Made by a program: the position numbers and the translations under genes. This document shows, piece by piece, positions 22,149-32,237 of a DNA stretch of 60,000 nucleotides (position 1 is the stretch's first letter; every line of letters starts with the position of its first letter). Below the pieces are notes generated by a model. It saw only the letters and a list, made by a program, of their open reading frames with translations, was not told where the DNA came from and searched no databases. Source of the stretch: Symbiodinium natans. Its lineage: Eukaryota; Sar; Dinophyceae; Suessiales; Symbiodiniaceae. Location: contig CAJNDS010002327.1 in assembly GCA_905221605.1 (NCBI GenBank), positions 1 through 60,000 on the forward strand, in the 5' to 3' direction.

Positions 22149-22249
22149 TCGTCAAAAGCTTCACCGGCCCTTTGGGTATCAGGTGCTTCTGTCGAATTCT
22201 GCCAATGAATCTGGGCACGTTGGGTGCCATGGGCAATCCAAACGTCAGG
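22149..22249 (-). CDS. Orphan exon with good splice sites
   Basis: Bounded by ATCTGCAG (22250) and GTAAGG (22148). Two frames are open: one reads PDVWIAHGTQRAQIHWQNST, the other LTFGLPMAPNVPRFIGRI. The splice signals are strong, the frame is not decided, and no family is recognised. It may belong to a gene downstream of the ABC transporter on the same strand. Confidence 0.45.
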
Positions 22250-22509
22250 CTGCAGATGACCAGGAAGGGTATCCTTTGATGATTGTAATGCCAGCAAACT
22301 GCCGAATGCCGACTGCTGGCAACGAATGGAGAGGCCAATCAGCGTGCACCAAGCCATCATAGTCTATGCAATCCTGTCGAGTCGAGGTGTGTGTGTGTGT
22401 GCGTGTAGCTGCTGTGCTGCGAGTTCTGGAAGACAGGCGCGGCCGGGTAGGCATCAATGAATCACAGAGAAATGCGTTGGGGCGTCAAGCCATGGGCGGG
22501 GGGAGGTTG

Positions 22510-22780
22510 TCAGCGTAAGGAACTTCGTGGGCACAGGCTCTGGGTTCCGAAGCTGAAGCTGCTTGGTGTTAAATGACCCCGAAGCCCAAGCGCCATCGAA
22601 GCAAAAGCATGCTTCAGCCAAGATGAGGGCCCTGAGCGATCCTGTATCCTGAGGACTTGCGGCTCCGTCGTAGGAATCCCTAGGACACCCTCGTCATGAG
22701 CCCTCAGCCAGCTCGGGGCAGAGGCTTCACTCTTCGAAGGCGTTAATGGTTTTGTGCTAAAGCCAATGATCAATGTGTGG
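22510..22780 (-). CDS. Putative exon, unknown
   Basis: Minus-strand open frame reading FVEQPHTLIIGFSTKPLTP and continuing without stop for about 90 codons to 22510. It directly abuts the repeat cluster at 22785. Protein-like composition but no motif and no clear splice sites. Confidence 0.25.
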
Positions 22781-22784
22781 GGCT

Positions 22785-22900
22785 GTTCGACAAATCTCCT
22801 GTGCCCCACACGCTCCTCCAGAGATTCCCACAGAGTCGCAGAGTATCCCTGGAGCCCACGGAGAATTCGGCAGAGAATCCCAAAGTGCCCACCCTGGAGG
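22785..22900. repeat. GAGAATCCC-type dispersed repeat, copy 2
   Basis: Words AGAGATTCCC, AGAGTATCCCTGGAGCCC, ACGGAGAATTC and CAGAGAATCCC, shared in order and wording with 58995-59085. Confidence 0.65.
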
Positions 22901-23046
22901 CCACTCACACGGGGCTGTAAAGGATGAGAAGGGTGCTACGCCGTTACACATTGGTACGCCAAAGGGCATGCATCTCGACAACAAACCGTAGGTTCCAAGG
23001 CTAGAATCGGCTAGAAACACAATGAAACGCATAGAGAAAGCCCACT

Positions 23047-23175
23047 CAGGGCTTACAAAATACCTTTTGTTTCTGAGGTTGAAGTCGTCCGAGGTTCACG
23101 GAAAACCTTTTGTTATGGAGGTTGAGGACTCCTCAGGATTTACACAAAACCTTCTGCTCTGAGGGCCTGGACGCC
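23047..23175. repeat. About 45-bp tandem repeat, three units
   Basis: Units begin ATACCTTTTGTT, AAACCTTTTGTT and AAACCTTCTGCT and continue with CTGAGGTTGA / GGAGGTTGAGG / CTGAGGGCC; spacing about 46 bp. Confidence 0.7.
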
Positions 23176-23279
23176 CCCCAAGGCCCCCAAGGGAAGTTTG
23201 AATTTAAAAGACTTTGCAATCCTTGGGTCAACCCAAGCCATCAACAGTATTGAACATAAAAAGGAGGCCCGTGAGGAAC

Positions 23280-23408
23280 CCAAAGAAACATGATTGTCTC
23301 CCAAGAGTCCACGGATCAATTCCTTTGTCAGGCTATCCGGACGCTTCTCTACAAACATACTCGCCTTGGCGACTTCAAAGGGCACTGCTGTGTCACCTTT
23401 AGTAGCAA
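23280..23408 (-). CDS. Orphan exon, unknown
   Basis: Bounded by AG at 23409 and GTTCCT at 23279. Reads VATKGDTAVPFEVAKASMFV, then EKRPDSLTKELIRGLLGDN. Composition and codon pattern look coding; no family recognised. Same strand as the ABC transporter, about 0.9 kb downstream of its last identified exon, so it could be a late exon of it, but it does not match an ABC motif. Confidence 0.45.
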
Positions 23409-24327
23409 CTTTCTACCCTCGGCCGTTGACTGGGTCCAGGGCAGTGCGAGCTTCAAGGCAGTGTAGGCGGCTGCATAAAACTGGCAAACAACGGCAAATC
23501 TAAACGTAAATAGCTTCCGACGCCCTTCAAATGTGGTGTAAACACAGCGGAACCGGATGAACCGGTACCTGCAGCGAATGCGGCAACAAGCTCTAATGAA
23601 GACACTGCGTCTCAAGATGTCGAAGGTCTGCACGGAGCTCAAGTAGCATGAAGCTGACTGAAGGAAGGCAACTGCAAATAAAGAACGCTTCGGATTGCCC
23701 ATAGCCACCACAGGCAGTGCCGCTACATTGTCTTGCCACCTTCCGAGTGGATGGTGTCCTTTCTTGCACTTGCCGCGCGGTCGGTTCACATCATGGTGTG
23801 GCTGCTGCACTGTCAGCTCTGCACATCTACAGTCGCAGTTGAGCCTGATGCTGAGGCAATCGAAGCATGCTGTGGATTGCTGTTCTGCTTGCATCCAAGC
23901 GCGCGGCTCGCCGCAACTCCGGCTGATAGAAGCGCATGAGGGGCTTGTGCATGACCTGACAAGTAAATGGCAGTGAGTCAGACCTGATTGCAAAGTTCTT
24001 GGCCAGGTTTAGGAATCACATGAACTTCGAATGCATGTTGGGCCACGGGCGTGATGCAATGATTCAAGCCAAGATGCGAGGACATGTGGATTGGTTATGA
24101 AGGCTCTGGCCAAGTGGATCGTCACTCTGTCTGTAGAGGTCAATGTGCTGAGCCACGTGTCGTCTTCCTGAGCAGAGGTCGACTCACAGAACAGACCTTA
24201 CGTTTTTGTAGCATGCGCAAAGGCATAACTGAACGGTTGTCCACAACCTGCATAAAAGTAGAACGGAGAGAAGTAGTCAAAGAACAAAAGTGACGATGCT
24301 TTCAATGCTTTGCGCACAAATCCGCAC

Positions 24328-27300
24328 CTCAGTTTGGTCGACGGTCTGCTGCGCCCAATCCTGCGACAAACCCCTTGAGGCCCAATATTCGCAATTTGGC
24401 AGTGCATTGTGCTGAGAAGATGACTTCGATGACGTATAGTCACCGTTCCAACGCACCAAGCACTTGACAGACTGCGACACTTCTTCCCGGTGTCCACATG
24501 TCCTGATGCAAGCGGCTCACGAGGTTTGGAGCCATCCGCAAGCTCTCGCAGATTGCCACCACGCGAGTGATACTGCCCTAAGCGGGAAGGATTCTTCAGG
24601 AGGTGCCAGAGAAGCAAAGCGCCGAACCAACACTGCATACAACACTGCTGCGTGCAGGCTCTGTGCAAGCGGTGTGTGATTATGAGCATTTGCCCAAGTT
24701 ATCCATGCAAATGGAGCTGTAAGCCCAGGAGCCAGCACCTGTTCGTCGTCGGTGCCACTGATTCCTGAGAGCTTTCGAAAGTGCAGGCTGTTGGCTGCCG
24801 AAGGTATCCATACTCCAGTGACACTGACCCATTGGCTGCACTGAACTCACTGAACATGTCATCCGACAGGCTTCTCGACTAAGACCAATTGTGCCAGGAA
24901 TCCAAACAGTAAGTTCCGCTTGAGGTTGCCAGGGATGAACGACGGTGTTTCGGGAACCTGGCCCCCACAAAAGCGCATTTGCGGTAGGAGCAACATTGAC
25001 TGGGCTGCCTAACCTGCTAAGTGTTAACTGGGGACCATGGTGGACGCATAGTGGTCTCCCGTGGGTGAAGCCGTCTGCAACCCATTCCCATTCCGCTCGC
25101 CTGCAGCACGGTCAGATGAGGCGGGATGAAGATCTCCCCACTCGATGGGGGGACTTCGCCGGCGATCAGACGGAGCAGCGTGGACTTGCCCTGTGTTTTG
25201 GAAACGGTCGCAAATGTCGCAACATGTATGCTATGCTTTGCATTGTTTTGCATGCCTGGAGCCCTTGAACCCTAAACCCTCAACTCTTGGCAAATAGAGC
25301 ATGAGTTGGCACGATGTGGCACAAGAAGCGCCTGCCGCTCTCCACCTGGAACAGCAACGTCCGGTTCTCAACAGCTGACTTTGTACCCGGGCTACCCAAG
25401 TGCTTTTCTTCTGCGAGAGGACTTCCAGATGCTGAATGCACAGTTCACAACTCACACAATTTTGCTGAAGAGGGGCCCTTGATAGTAACCACCTGTCCTG
25501 GGCTGCAATGCAAACTGGGTGAGAAAAATGAGTACATATTGTTGCCAAGTTCTATGAATGTCCTTTCTACCATTTGTAGACCCTTGACCGCTCGCATAAG
25601 TTTCACATGCTGCACATCAGCTGAGTTCACGGACGAGAGTCCTTGCTTGAGCGTGAAGGAGGCTCCATTGATGATCTGGTCCGGGCCGCTGTTGTTCAGG
25701 GCGCGGGCCATCTGCTTTGTCGCCTCATGAACTAGAAACTGGCAGTAGCAATCCCCGGCAGGCCTTCGGACCTCTACAATGGCTTATGCCACATCGGGTC
25801 TTCAGGGACCCTCCGGTCTTCCGCTGTAAATCAGGTGCTTTGACCAGTACCAGCATCATGGTTGTGTTGGGGGGCATAGGCATGGAAGTTGCTTATGCTT
25901 GCGGCGTTCTGCTTGCCCTGAGGCGACTGAGGTGCTTTCTCATGCTGGACGTTCTTTCTTTGGGTGGAGTCTTGTGCTATTGCTGCTGTAGTTCGTACAT
26001 GTCGGTGGCACCGCTGATCTTGGCGGTGTGCGAACTGTGGTGCCAGATTGGTACCAGTTTTTGTTTTCGTCGGAGGGGCAAGGAAGAACAAACCCAACAA
26101 AGCCATTCAAGCAGCAAGCAAGAGCATGGGACAACCAACCATAGAAAGACACTAAGGGATGAAGTTGTTCCTTCGAGTTTACACTCGAGTTTACGAAATT
26201 GTGCGTTCGGCTATCTGTCCGCTTCTGTACTAAAGCCCCCCCTTCTTTGAGGGCTTTTTGGTGCTGTACTTCGAGCCACTCTGCGCTCCGTCACTTTTTC
26301 TGCTCTGCGCTGTAGGCTCGTACAAGAGCTTACAGTATCACCCTCTCTCTCACTTAAAGGTTTAAGGGTCATCGTCCGCGGTCAGTCTTGGCTTGAAGGG
26401 TGTTGGTCACAATAAGGTTGCAAAAGGTCTCGCGCTCTTCCAAAGAATGCAATATATCGCAATCGTTTGCAATCGCAGCGCAGAAAGCTGCGAACACTAG
26501 CTTGCTCAGCGTATGCGTCTGATTGTTGAACTCTGAATTCTCTCTCTCTCTCTCTCTCAGCCTGCGTGCAAGATGTTCAAAGCAGATTCCAATCACGCAG
26601 TCCAGCAACGTATACCACATCGATGATTTTGATGTTGATCAGGTCATCGATGTACTGCGAGGGATCATCCTGATGACCGCTGAAAGCATTTACAATCTAC
26701 TAAGTGAACGTTCGTGTAGAGTTGGTACGTCGGGAGGATGACCAATGTGTGTCGCCTACTAAGAGGTGGTATATCTGCAACAAAGAGCGAGTGTGCACAA
26801 TGGACAGCGATCTACACTTCGCCCAGGTTGATGAAACCTAGCTTCCACGATCGCACGTAGCCTCGTTTGAGTGATGGTCGCAACACACATGTTCGCCCCT
26901 GCATCTCACTGAAAGCCTGTGGCCTTTGAACATGGAAAATCCGTGCGAGCCACATGCAATGCATGTACCGTGACAACAGATCAACATGGAAAGGGCGTGC
27001 CCCTTCCGGTGCACATACAAACTACTTGGTTCTCCGCGATGATCAACTCGAACGTCATGAATGCCAGTCGAAACATCTTTACCAATGCAAGCCAACCAAA
27101 ATAGACCAACCATCCAAGTTGCTAAAGGCTTGCCTTAGATTAGCAAGCGGCTTTTGAGAGGGGTTCGGGACGAAAGCGAGCGGGGTCATGCGATCGCTAG
27201 ATCTCCGATGTGAAAAGATCGCTTTCGTGAATGCAAGCTTGAGAACCATGCACTGGTTGCTTCAAGGGGAGTAAGGGGACAGCCTGAGAAATCGAGAGCC

Positions 27301-28433
27301 CCGAAGCATATGCGCTGAGAGAACTTCGCCTTGTTTGGGGCTTGCAGTATCTTGCGGTCACAAACTGTCAATGCATCATGACCAAACTGTGAGCCAGGAT
27401 GGAGGAATGCGCATTGGGAAGCTCGATGGGAAGTTTGACTTCACAGGGTGTGGAGGGTCACGTCAGAACGTGCACAGCACATGTATCTAAGGTCCCCCGG
27501 CAGATCTTGGCCGAGCATCGTTGCAAAGCTTGACGCTCTTCTATGCCACGCACCAGCCTGCGGTTTGTCGACTCCATCCGGTCCTCGTCGTCCTGGGAAA
27601 GTTCTGACTTCCCCGAAGCATCCTCTCTGCGTTCTCGACCCCTTTCCGTCCACGTCTGTGTCACGATGTGTTTTCAGTGAGCTTGAGCCAGTCTTTTGCA
27701 TTCTTTTGCCTTCGGTCTCCCGGCAACTCTTGGTAAGCAGATTCGTAGAGGGTGTGCGTATGATCCAAGTTTTGGCGCCTCAACATAATATCCAATGGCA
27801 TATACAGCACGTATAGTTTTTGACCCCGCTTAGGAGAAAAATTCCCAGTGCTGGGCACTCCCTATACATGTGCACTGCTTGCGACCTTCCAATGGCGGCC
27901 CATGGCGGCTCTCTTTCACTCGTCTTCTCGCGCTTTCGCGCTTGCTTTTGCTCTCACACTTGCTGGGCTTCCACCGAAGACACAGGCATCCGAGTGGCTG
28001 TCGGCACATTCAGGAGAATGGTGAGGTTCTTGACCAACTGGAATGCCTTGGGTTCTTGATTCACTTCCTAGGTGCAACAGTGCCAAGCGACAGTCTCAGC
28101 CAAAGCACTTGAAACATCGTGATCATTGTATCCTTGGGACAGACCAGGTGAGAAGCATCAGACACAAATCCTGTCTCTCGAGTAGCCGTATGCCTCCGGT
28201 TCTGCTACAGGAAGTGAAGATCTAGTCTTCCACATATTATGAGGTGCCCCATGTAGTGGAACAGCGCAGGTTTCGGTGAAATTGAGTGCCAAAACTACCT
28301 GGCCACAACTCTATCACTACTTCTAGAGATGAATGTTCCTACCATGGCCGAGACTCGTAACCAGCTTCCATCGATGCGCCAACCTCGTGGAATATTCCAA
28401 ACGTCGCCACGAACGTCCCGACGCTAGACTCGC
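24328..28433 (-). CDS. ABC transporter, membrane domain and nucleotide-binding domain exons
   Basis: Minus-strand exons in transport-protein order: 28362-28433 (SSVGTFVATFGIFHEVGAS, like the last helix of an ABC exporter domain), about 27480-27640 (charged DEDRMESTNRRLVRGIEERQ, like the linker after it), 25642-25711 (QIINGASFTLKQ), 25466-25497 (QVVTIKGPSS), 25101-25190 (GKSTLLRLIAGEV), 24920-24957 (VPETPSFIPGNLKRNLLFG) and about 24328-24420 (GLSQDWAQQTVDQTE). The protein would use ATP to move an unknown substrate across a membrane. The ABC signature (LSGGQ), Walker B and H-loop exons were not found below 24328, so the 3' end is open. A hydrophobic exon at 27026-27121 lies in the gene but its place in the fold is unclear. 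Upstream exons probably extend to about 31 kb. Order of the NBD parts is convincing; total extent is not. Confidence 0.7.
24903..25711 (-). CDS. ABC nucleotide-binding domain core exons (part of the ABC transporter)
   Basis: Exon 25642-25711 ends with one G before a GA donor and joins two bases of 25466-25497 to give KQ-G-QVVTIKGPSS, the strand entering Walker A. Exon 25101-25190 (30 codons, phase 0 to 0) supplies GKSTLLRLIAGEV, SSGEI and HLTVLQ, and joins 24903-24957 (VPETPSFIP, Q-loop region). At the Walker A junction a GC donor after TCA gives GPSS+GKST, one residue shorter than the usual G-x4-G-K-S/T; the exact junction is therefore doubtful. The donor after 25101 is GC, that after 24903 is GA. 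Confidence 0.75.
26538..26560. repeat. (CT)n microsatellite
   Basis: Clean CT run of about 22 bp inside the ABC transporter region. Confidence 0.9.
27026..27121 (-). CDS. Membrane-helix exon within the ABC transporter region
   Basis: A 32-codon exon, phase 0 on both sides, between CCTTTAG (27122) and GTAGTT (27025). It encodes LGWLVYFGWLALVKMF and RLAFMTFELIIAE, two hydrophobic stretches separated by Lys/Arg. Most likely part of the ABC transporter, but it falls between the linker and the ATP-binding domain, where a helix is not expected, so it could belong to an extra domain. Confidence 0.5.
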
Positions 28434-28911
28434 CTGCCAGATTGCGTACATTGATACAGTAGCAAATGGAAGTCCTGCTTTGACCCTGCTTCTGATTAGA
28501 ATGTACATGAATGTGCCGCTGCAGAGTCTCGTCAAGCCTCGCTGCAACTGCCGCGTGCCGAAGAACGTATACGCCACCATTGAGATCGTCCTGATTCTAT
28601 GCAACGGACGTGTGCACAAGGAAGCAGCTTAATTACACTTAAGCACTTCCTGATGCATGACAATTCCCCGGCTGCCGAGAGGCGTGAGCCAGGGAAAGAA
28701 CCTGCTGTTGTTCAGATCCATGACCGAGCAACCCTGGGCAGGGTTGTTTTTGCTTGGAACTCATAAATCAGAGAAAGCGAAACCGGAGCTCCTCAGGCCG
28801 TGTGCATGCTCTGAAGTCACTGAGAGAGGGACATTTATGGCTTTGCTTTGCGCAACCACATAGTCCCAAAACCTTGTTTCGATGCAAGTTCTCTCAAAAC
28901 AGAAGCTGTCT

Positions 28912-29382
28912 CTGACCTTTGTAATTCCGAAAAGCCCGGTCCATGCGAGAGTTGTGGTCTCTTCCCCAACAGCGAAGCGATGGGGTCTCAAGCCCTTGGG
29001 TACGGAGCGGGTTTCGGAGCAGGTGCCGGAGTGGGTTCCGGAGCAGGTTCCGGCGCGGGTCCTGGAGCGGGTTCCGGAGCATTCCGGAGCGGCTTCGGGA
29101 GCAGGTTCCACGGGCCAAGGGCTTGAGACCCCTTTTTCCCCCATATAATGGCTTGGCCTGGCGGTATACAAGTGTAACAGCGATGCATGCTAAGTCTTGC
29201 TTGCAAGCAGTCTGCTAAGCTGTCTCTGTTCCATGGCCCGGGGCATGTGTTTCTAACTTTTGTGGTTCCCAAAAGCCCGGACGGCTGTCCGCGCTTGTTT
29301 TTTCGAGGTTTTTCACGGTCCGCGCTTGGGGCTTGGAGTCAATTTGATTCGTTGTGAACTTTTGTAATTCCCAAAAGCCCGG
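28912..29382. repeat. Three copies of a CCCAAAAGCCCGG element
   Basis: Consensus CTAACTTTTGTAATTCCCAA followed by AAGCCCGG, at 28912-28939 (one base shorter), 29253-29280 and 29355-29382. A second short word, CCGCGCTTG, recurs near 29289, 29320 and 29551. Confidence 0.8.
28982..29132. repeat. Hairpin element: 18-bp perfect inverted repeat around a GGAGCGGGTTCC array
   Basis: GGGGTCTCAAGCCCTTGG at 28982-28999 is the exact reverse complement of 29115-29132. Between them lies a GC-rich tandem array of about 12-bp units (GGAGCGGGTTCC, GGAGCAGGTTCC and variants). Confidence 0.9.
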
Positions 29383-29954
29383 AAACTAATACATGAAAGC
29401 ATCGCATTCGGTTTTTTGGGGGGGGGCCGGGGTTGAAGCATCTTTAGTCTTCTTTGCTGTTGGGGCTACAGTGGGCTTGGTTTTCGTGTCCGCGCGCCTA
29501 ACACACATTCGAAAATTCGAAATTTTCGTTTTTTCGCGTAAACTCTGGAGCCGCGCTTGGTTGACACATCAGCTGGCAGAAGGTCATTTGTTAGCATGCA
29601 ACTCGGATCTCGCACAGAGAGGGTGGCACTAAAGAAAGCAGAAGGCCGCCGTGGCGTAAGGCGGAGGCAGAACAATGTGTAGCCGGCCAGAGCTTGCTTG
29701 CCATGCTCAGAATACATCTGGCTTGCTTGTGGGGACAAAAGGCTAATCATGCCCCCGGCTCCGGTGCCATGCACAATGATTGCAAAATTGTAAGCCGTTG
29801 TCGTCAGTGAAGGCTTGAGTCACTCTTGCCCAAGTCGAGAGACCGGTCCACAGCTTTGGAGCGCTTCTTGAAGTCCTCGGAAAAGGGCAGCCGGTCAACC
29901 CGTGATATCCCCCGTGTGCGTCATCCTGGTCATGCCATGCTCGTGGCGTGCACA

Positions 29955-30008
29955 CAAACACGCACACACACACACAAACAAACAAACAAACACACACACA
30001 CACACAGA
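29955..30008. repeat. (CA)n / (AAAC)n microsatellite
   Basis: CACACA runs flanking AAACAAACAAAC. Confidence 0.95.
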
Positions 30009-31375
30009 GGGAGATCGACTGTTCCTATCTGTCATGGTAGCTCCGCCCGCTCGAAAATGGCTCGGCGTAGTAATGTGCAGCATAAGCACGACAACACACA
30101 ATTCAATAGCTCCTTGTTGTTACAGACCCGTGTTTCCACACACAGATTTCGACAAATCGACAAGGTCTTGATTTTGAAGACAGCTTCTTTTTCTTCGAGG
30201 CACCCACTGTAAATTCTCACATAACTCACAAAGTGCAAGGCATGCCCTTCTTTTGTAAGAATGGGTCAGGCGAGGTTTCAAAAGGCAAGGCAAATCGAAT
30301 GCTAGTGTGAGGGCTTTGCTCCTGATCCCCCGAATGAGACAAACGGAGGGATTGGCCATCGGCAAAGGCCTGTGTTCCCTTCTTAGGGAACCGGGTGGGC
30401 AGGCCGATATGAACGTGTGTAGTTCGAGTCTTTGGGCGGCCTACTAGAGTGTGTTCTGGCTCAAAACCATGTTATCACCTTGAGACATCGTCCCACCATC
30501 GTTGCCACTTACATGCCGACAAAGAGAATGCATGTGTATCTCCAGCGGCCATGCTGCTGGTGACCCGTAGCGAGATTCGATGTGAGTTGAAGGCGGCACC
30601 TATGCAATATGGTCGAAAGGGGGTTGTACCTATAGGACAGGTACGCCGGTCGCTCCCCGTTGAGCCATTGATGCTAGTACCCTGCCGACTGATTGGAGCA
30701 CACGTCTCAATGCCATTTCATCCACGAGGCACGCGCGCATCGTACGGAGAGGCACGGCCGCTCGTGGCTCGCGGGGTTGGGCTGCCCGCTTCGGCGTGCT
30801 GGTGCCCTGACACTTCCCGCGCCCCTAGTAATGGGCTTCGAGATTGTGAGATTTTCTCCGTTATGCGGAGGTCTCGGGTGAGCTTGTTGTTCACCAACCA
30901 CTTCACGATGTTCGCCAGTGCCGAAAAGCACGGGGAGTGGCCGTGATCATGATCCAGCATGCTGGTGCGACTATGCAAGCCAAGCAAAGTGCAAGGCGAC
31001 ACTTTCGACACGGCACTAAGATCCTTAATTTGCCGAGAAGTGAAGCCGAACTCGCAAGTGGAAGAAACTTGAACTATGGATATAACAACAGCTACCAGGG
31101 CTCCTGGCGGTTGTTAGTGAATGTGCATGTAGCCAACTCACCAGCAGTAGTGATGTGCATCCAGCATGGCAGGTGCGACAAGTTTGGATTGGGGCATGCC
31201 ATGGTTGCCAGCTTCGTTGGCCTGTGTCGCAAGGCTCTCCGAAAAAAAAAGACCTATTTTTGCTGTCGTGAACAAATGCATGGGGAATACACACACAGAC
31301 ACCCGTGCGGAGTCAGTTTGCTATTGTCCCCACTGCATGTCACAATACGCCACGGCACCTGGATGAGATCTTGAT

Positions 31376-31669
31376 TCACGCAGGCTTGGTGAACGCCTCA
31401 GATTTCACTTGATTGCAGTTCGTGCTGGCGGCCGAAGCAGCTTGTAGCGACGGCCGGGAGCTCTCAGCCACATGCCGATGTGTGTTGAACACCCAGAAGA
31501 TAAACTGGTTCTGAAACTTGCTTGGCACAAGCTTTCGGTTTCGGGGACAGCCAGGACAAGCATGCCACGACTCAGTCATGACCCTGAAAGCCACGAAATG
31601 TTCTGGTTTGGGCCCTGATTGGCGCATGTGGCCTCGCACAACTGCATTGTCCGCGGCTAGCTTCCGGTC
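31376..31669 (-). CDS. Terminal exon of an unknown protein
   Basis: Begins after AAATGCAG (31670) and ends in TGA at 31376-31378. It reads DRKLAADNAVVRGHMRQSG and later HACPGCPRNRKLVPSKFQNQ, FIFWVFNTHRHVAE. The CPGCPRN segment has paired cysteines but no clear zinc-binding partner. The frame is long, well composed and has a good acceptor. Upstream candidates on the same strand are at about 31790-31900 and 32136-32237, but phases do not join directly, so an exon is missing. Confidence 0.5.
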   Translation of the reverse strand, partial: DRKLAADNAVVRGHMRQSGPKPEHFVAFRVMTESWHACPGCPRNRKLVPSKFQNQFIFWVFNTHRHVAESSRPSLQAASAASTNCNQVKSEAFTKPA

Positions 31670-32135
31670 CTGCATTTGTGGCAGGGACTTGCCAGCCCTG
31701 CAAGCCTGCTACACTTCTTACTACGGACGCTCTTCTGCCTAGCATGTGCTACCATCTGGCATGCCGTGCACACCTGGACACCTCTACCTAAACACTGAGC
31801 TCCACCATCTCCACTTGCCAAAACACATTTCCAAATTGACCCTAAGTCGTTTGCGTAGTTTCCATGAACCCCGGTACCTGCAGTGTTCGCATCTCCGGCG
31901 ACCGCACAGCCATCCAAAGTAGTGCCAGGATGGGATAGATGGCAAACGGTATGGCGGTGTAGCGATTCCTGCGTAACTTTGCATGAACTCGACAGTTCAG
32001 CCCCTTTCAAATCTCGAATTCTAGCCTCTGGTCAAAGCATCCGGTCTTGTTCCAACTGCAGCTTGGCAGCTGAACAAGCAAGAAGATCATGGTCACGAAG
32101 ATGCGAACTGAGATAGCAGAGATGAAAAGTCATAC

Positions 32136-32237
32136 CGGGTAAGATGATCCTGGACTGAAACAGGCTTCTGCCTTGGGCCTGGAGCACCATCACAAAGTAC
32201 GACAGCAGCACGCAGTAAGGACTCCAAAGTGTTGGAC
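32136..32237 (-). CDS. Putative exon, hydrophobic
   Basis: Reads CVLLSYFVMVLQAQGRSLFQ then SRIILP, ending before GTATGA at 32135. Probably an upstream exon of the gene ending at 31376. No family recognised. Confidence 0.35.

Larger units (their letters stand above)
28434..31375. other. Probable 5' exons of the ABC transporter mixed with repeats
   Basis: Minus-strand pieces reading NIVKWLVNNKLTRDLRI (about 30850-30940) and LVAVVISIVQVSSTCEFGF (about 31050-31110) look like membrane-protein exons and would be upstream of the ABC exons, but no splice pairs could be fixed. Plus-strand frames overlap both. The rest is the repeat cluster 28912-29382, a (CA)n/(AAAC)n tract at 29955-30008 and anonymous DNA. 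Confidence 0.35.

Noticed and set aside
25262-25282. CCCTAAACCCTCAAC as a second telomeric array
   Set aside because: Less than two units; not an array.
26620-26740. Plus-strand DDFDVDQVIDVLRGIIL-like frame
   Set aside because: Protein-like, but the minus strand reads equally well here, and neither has splice support.
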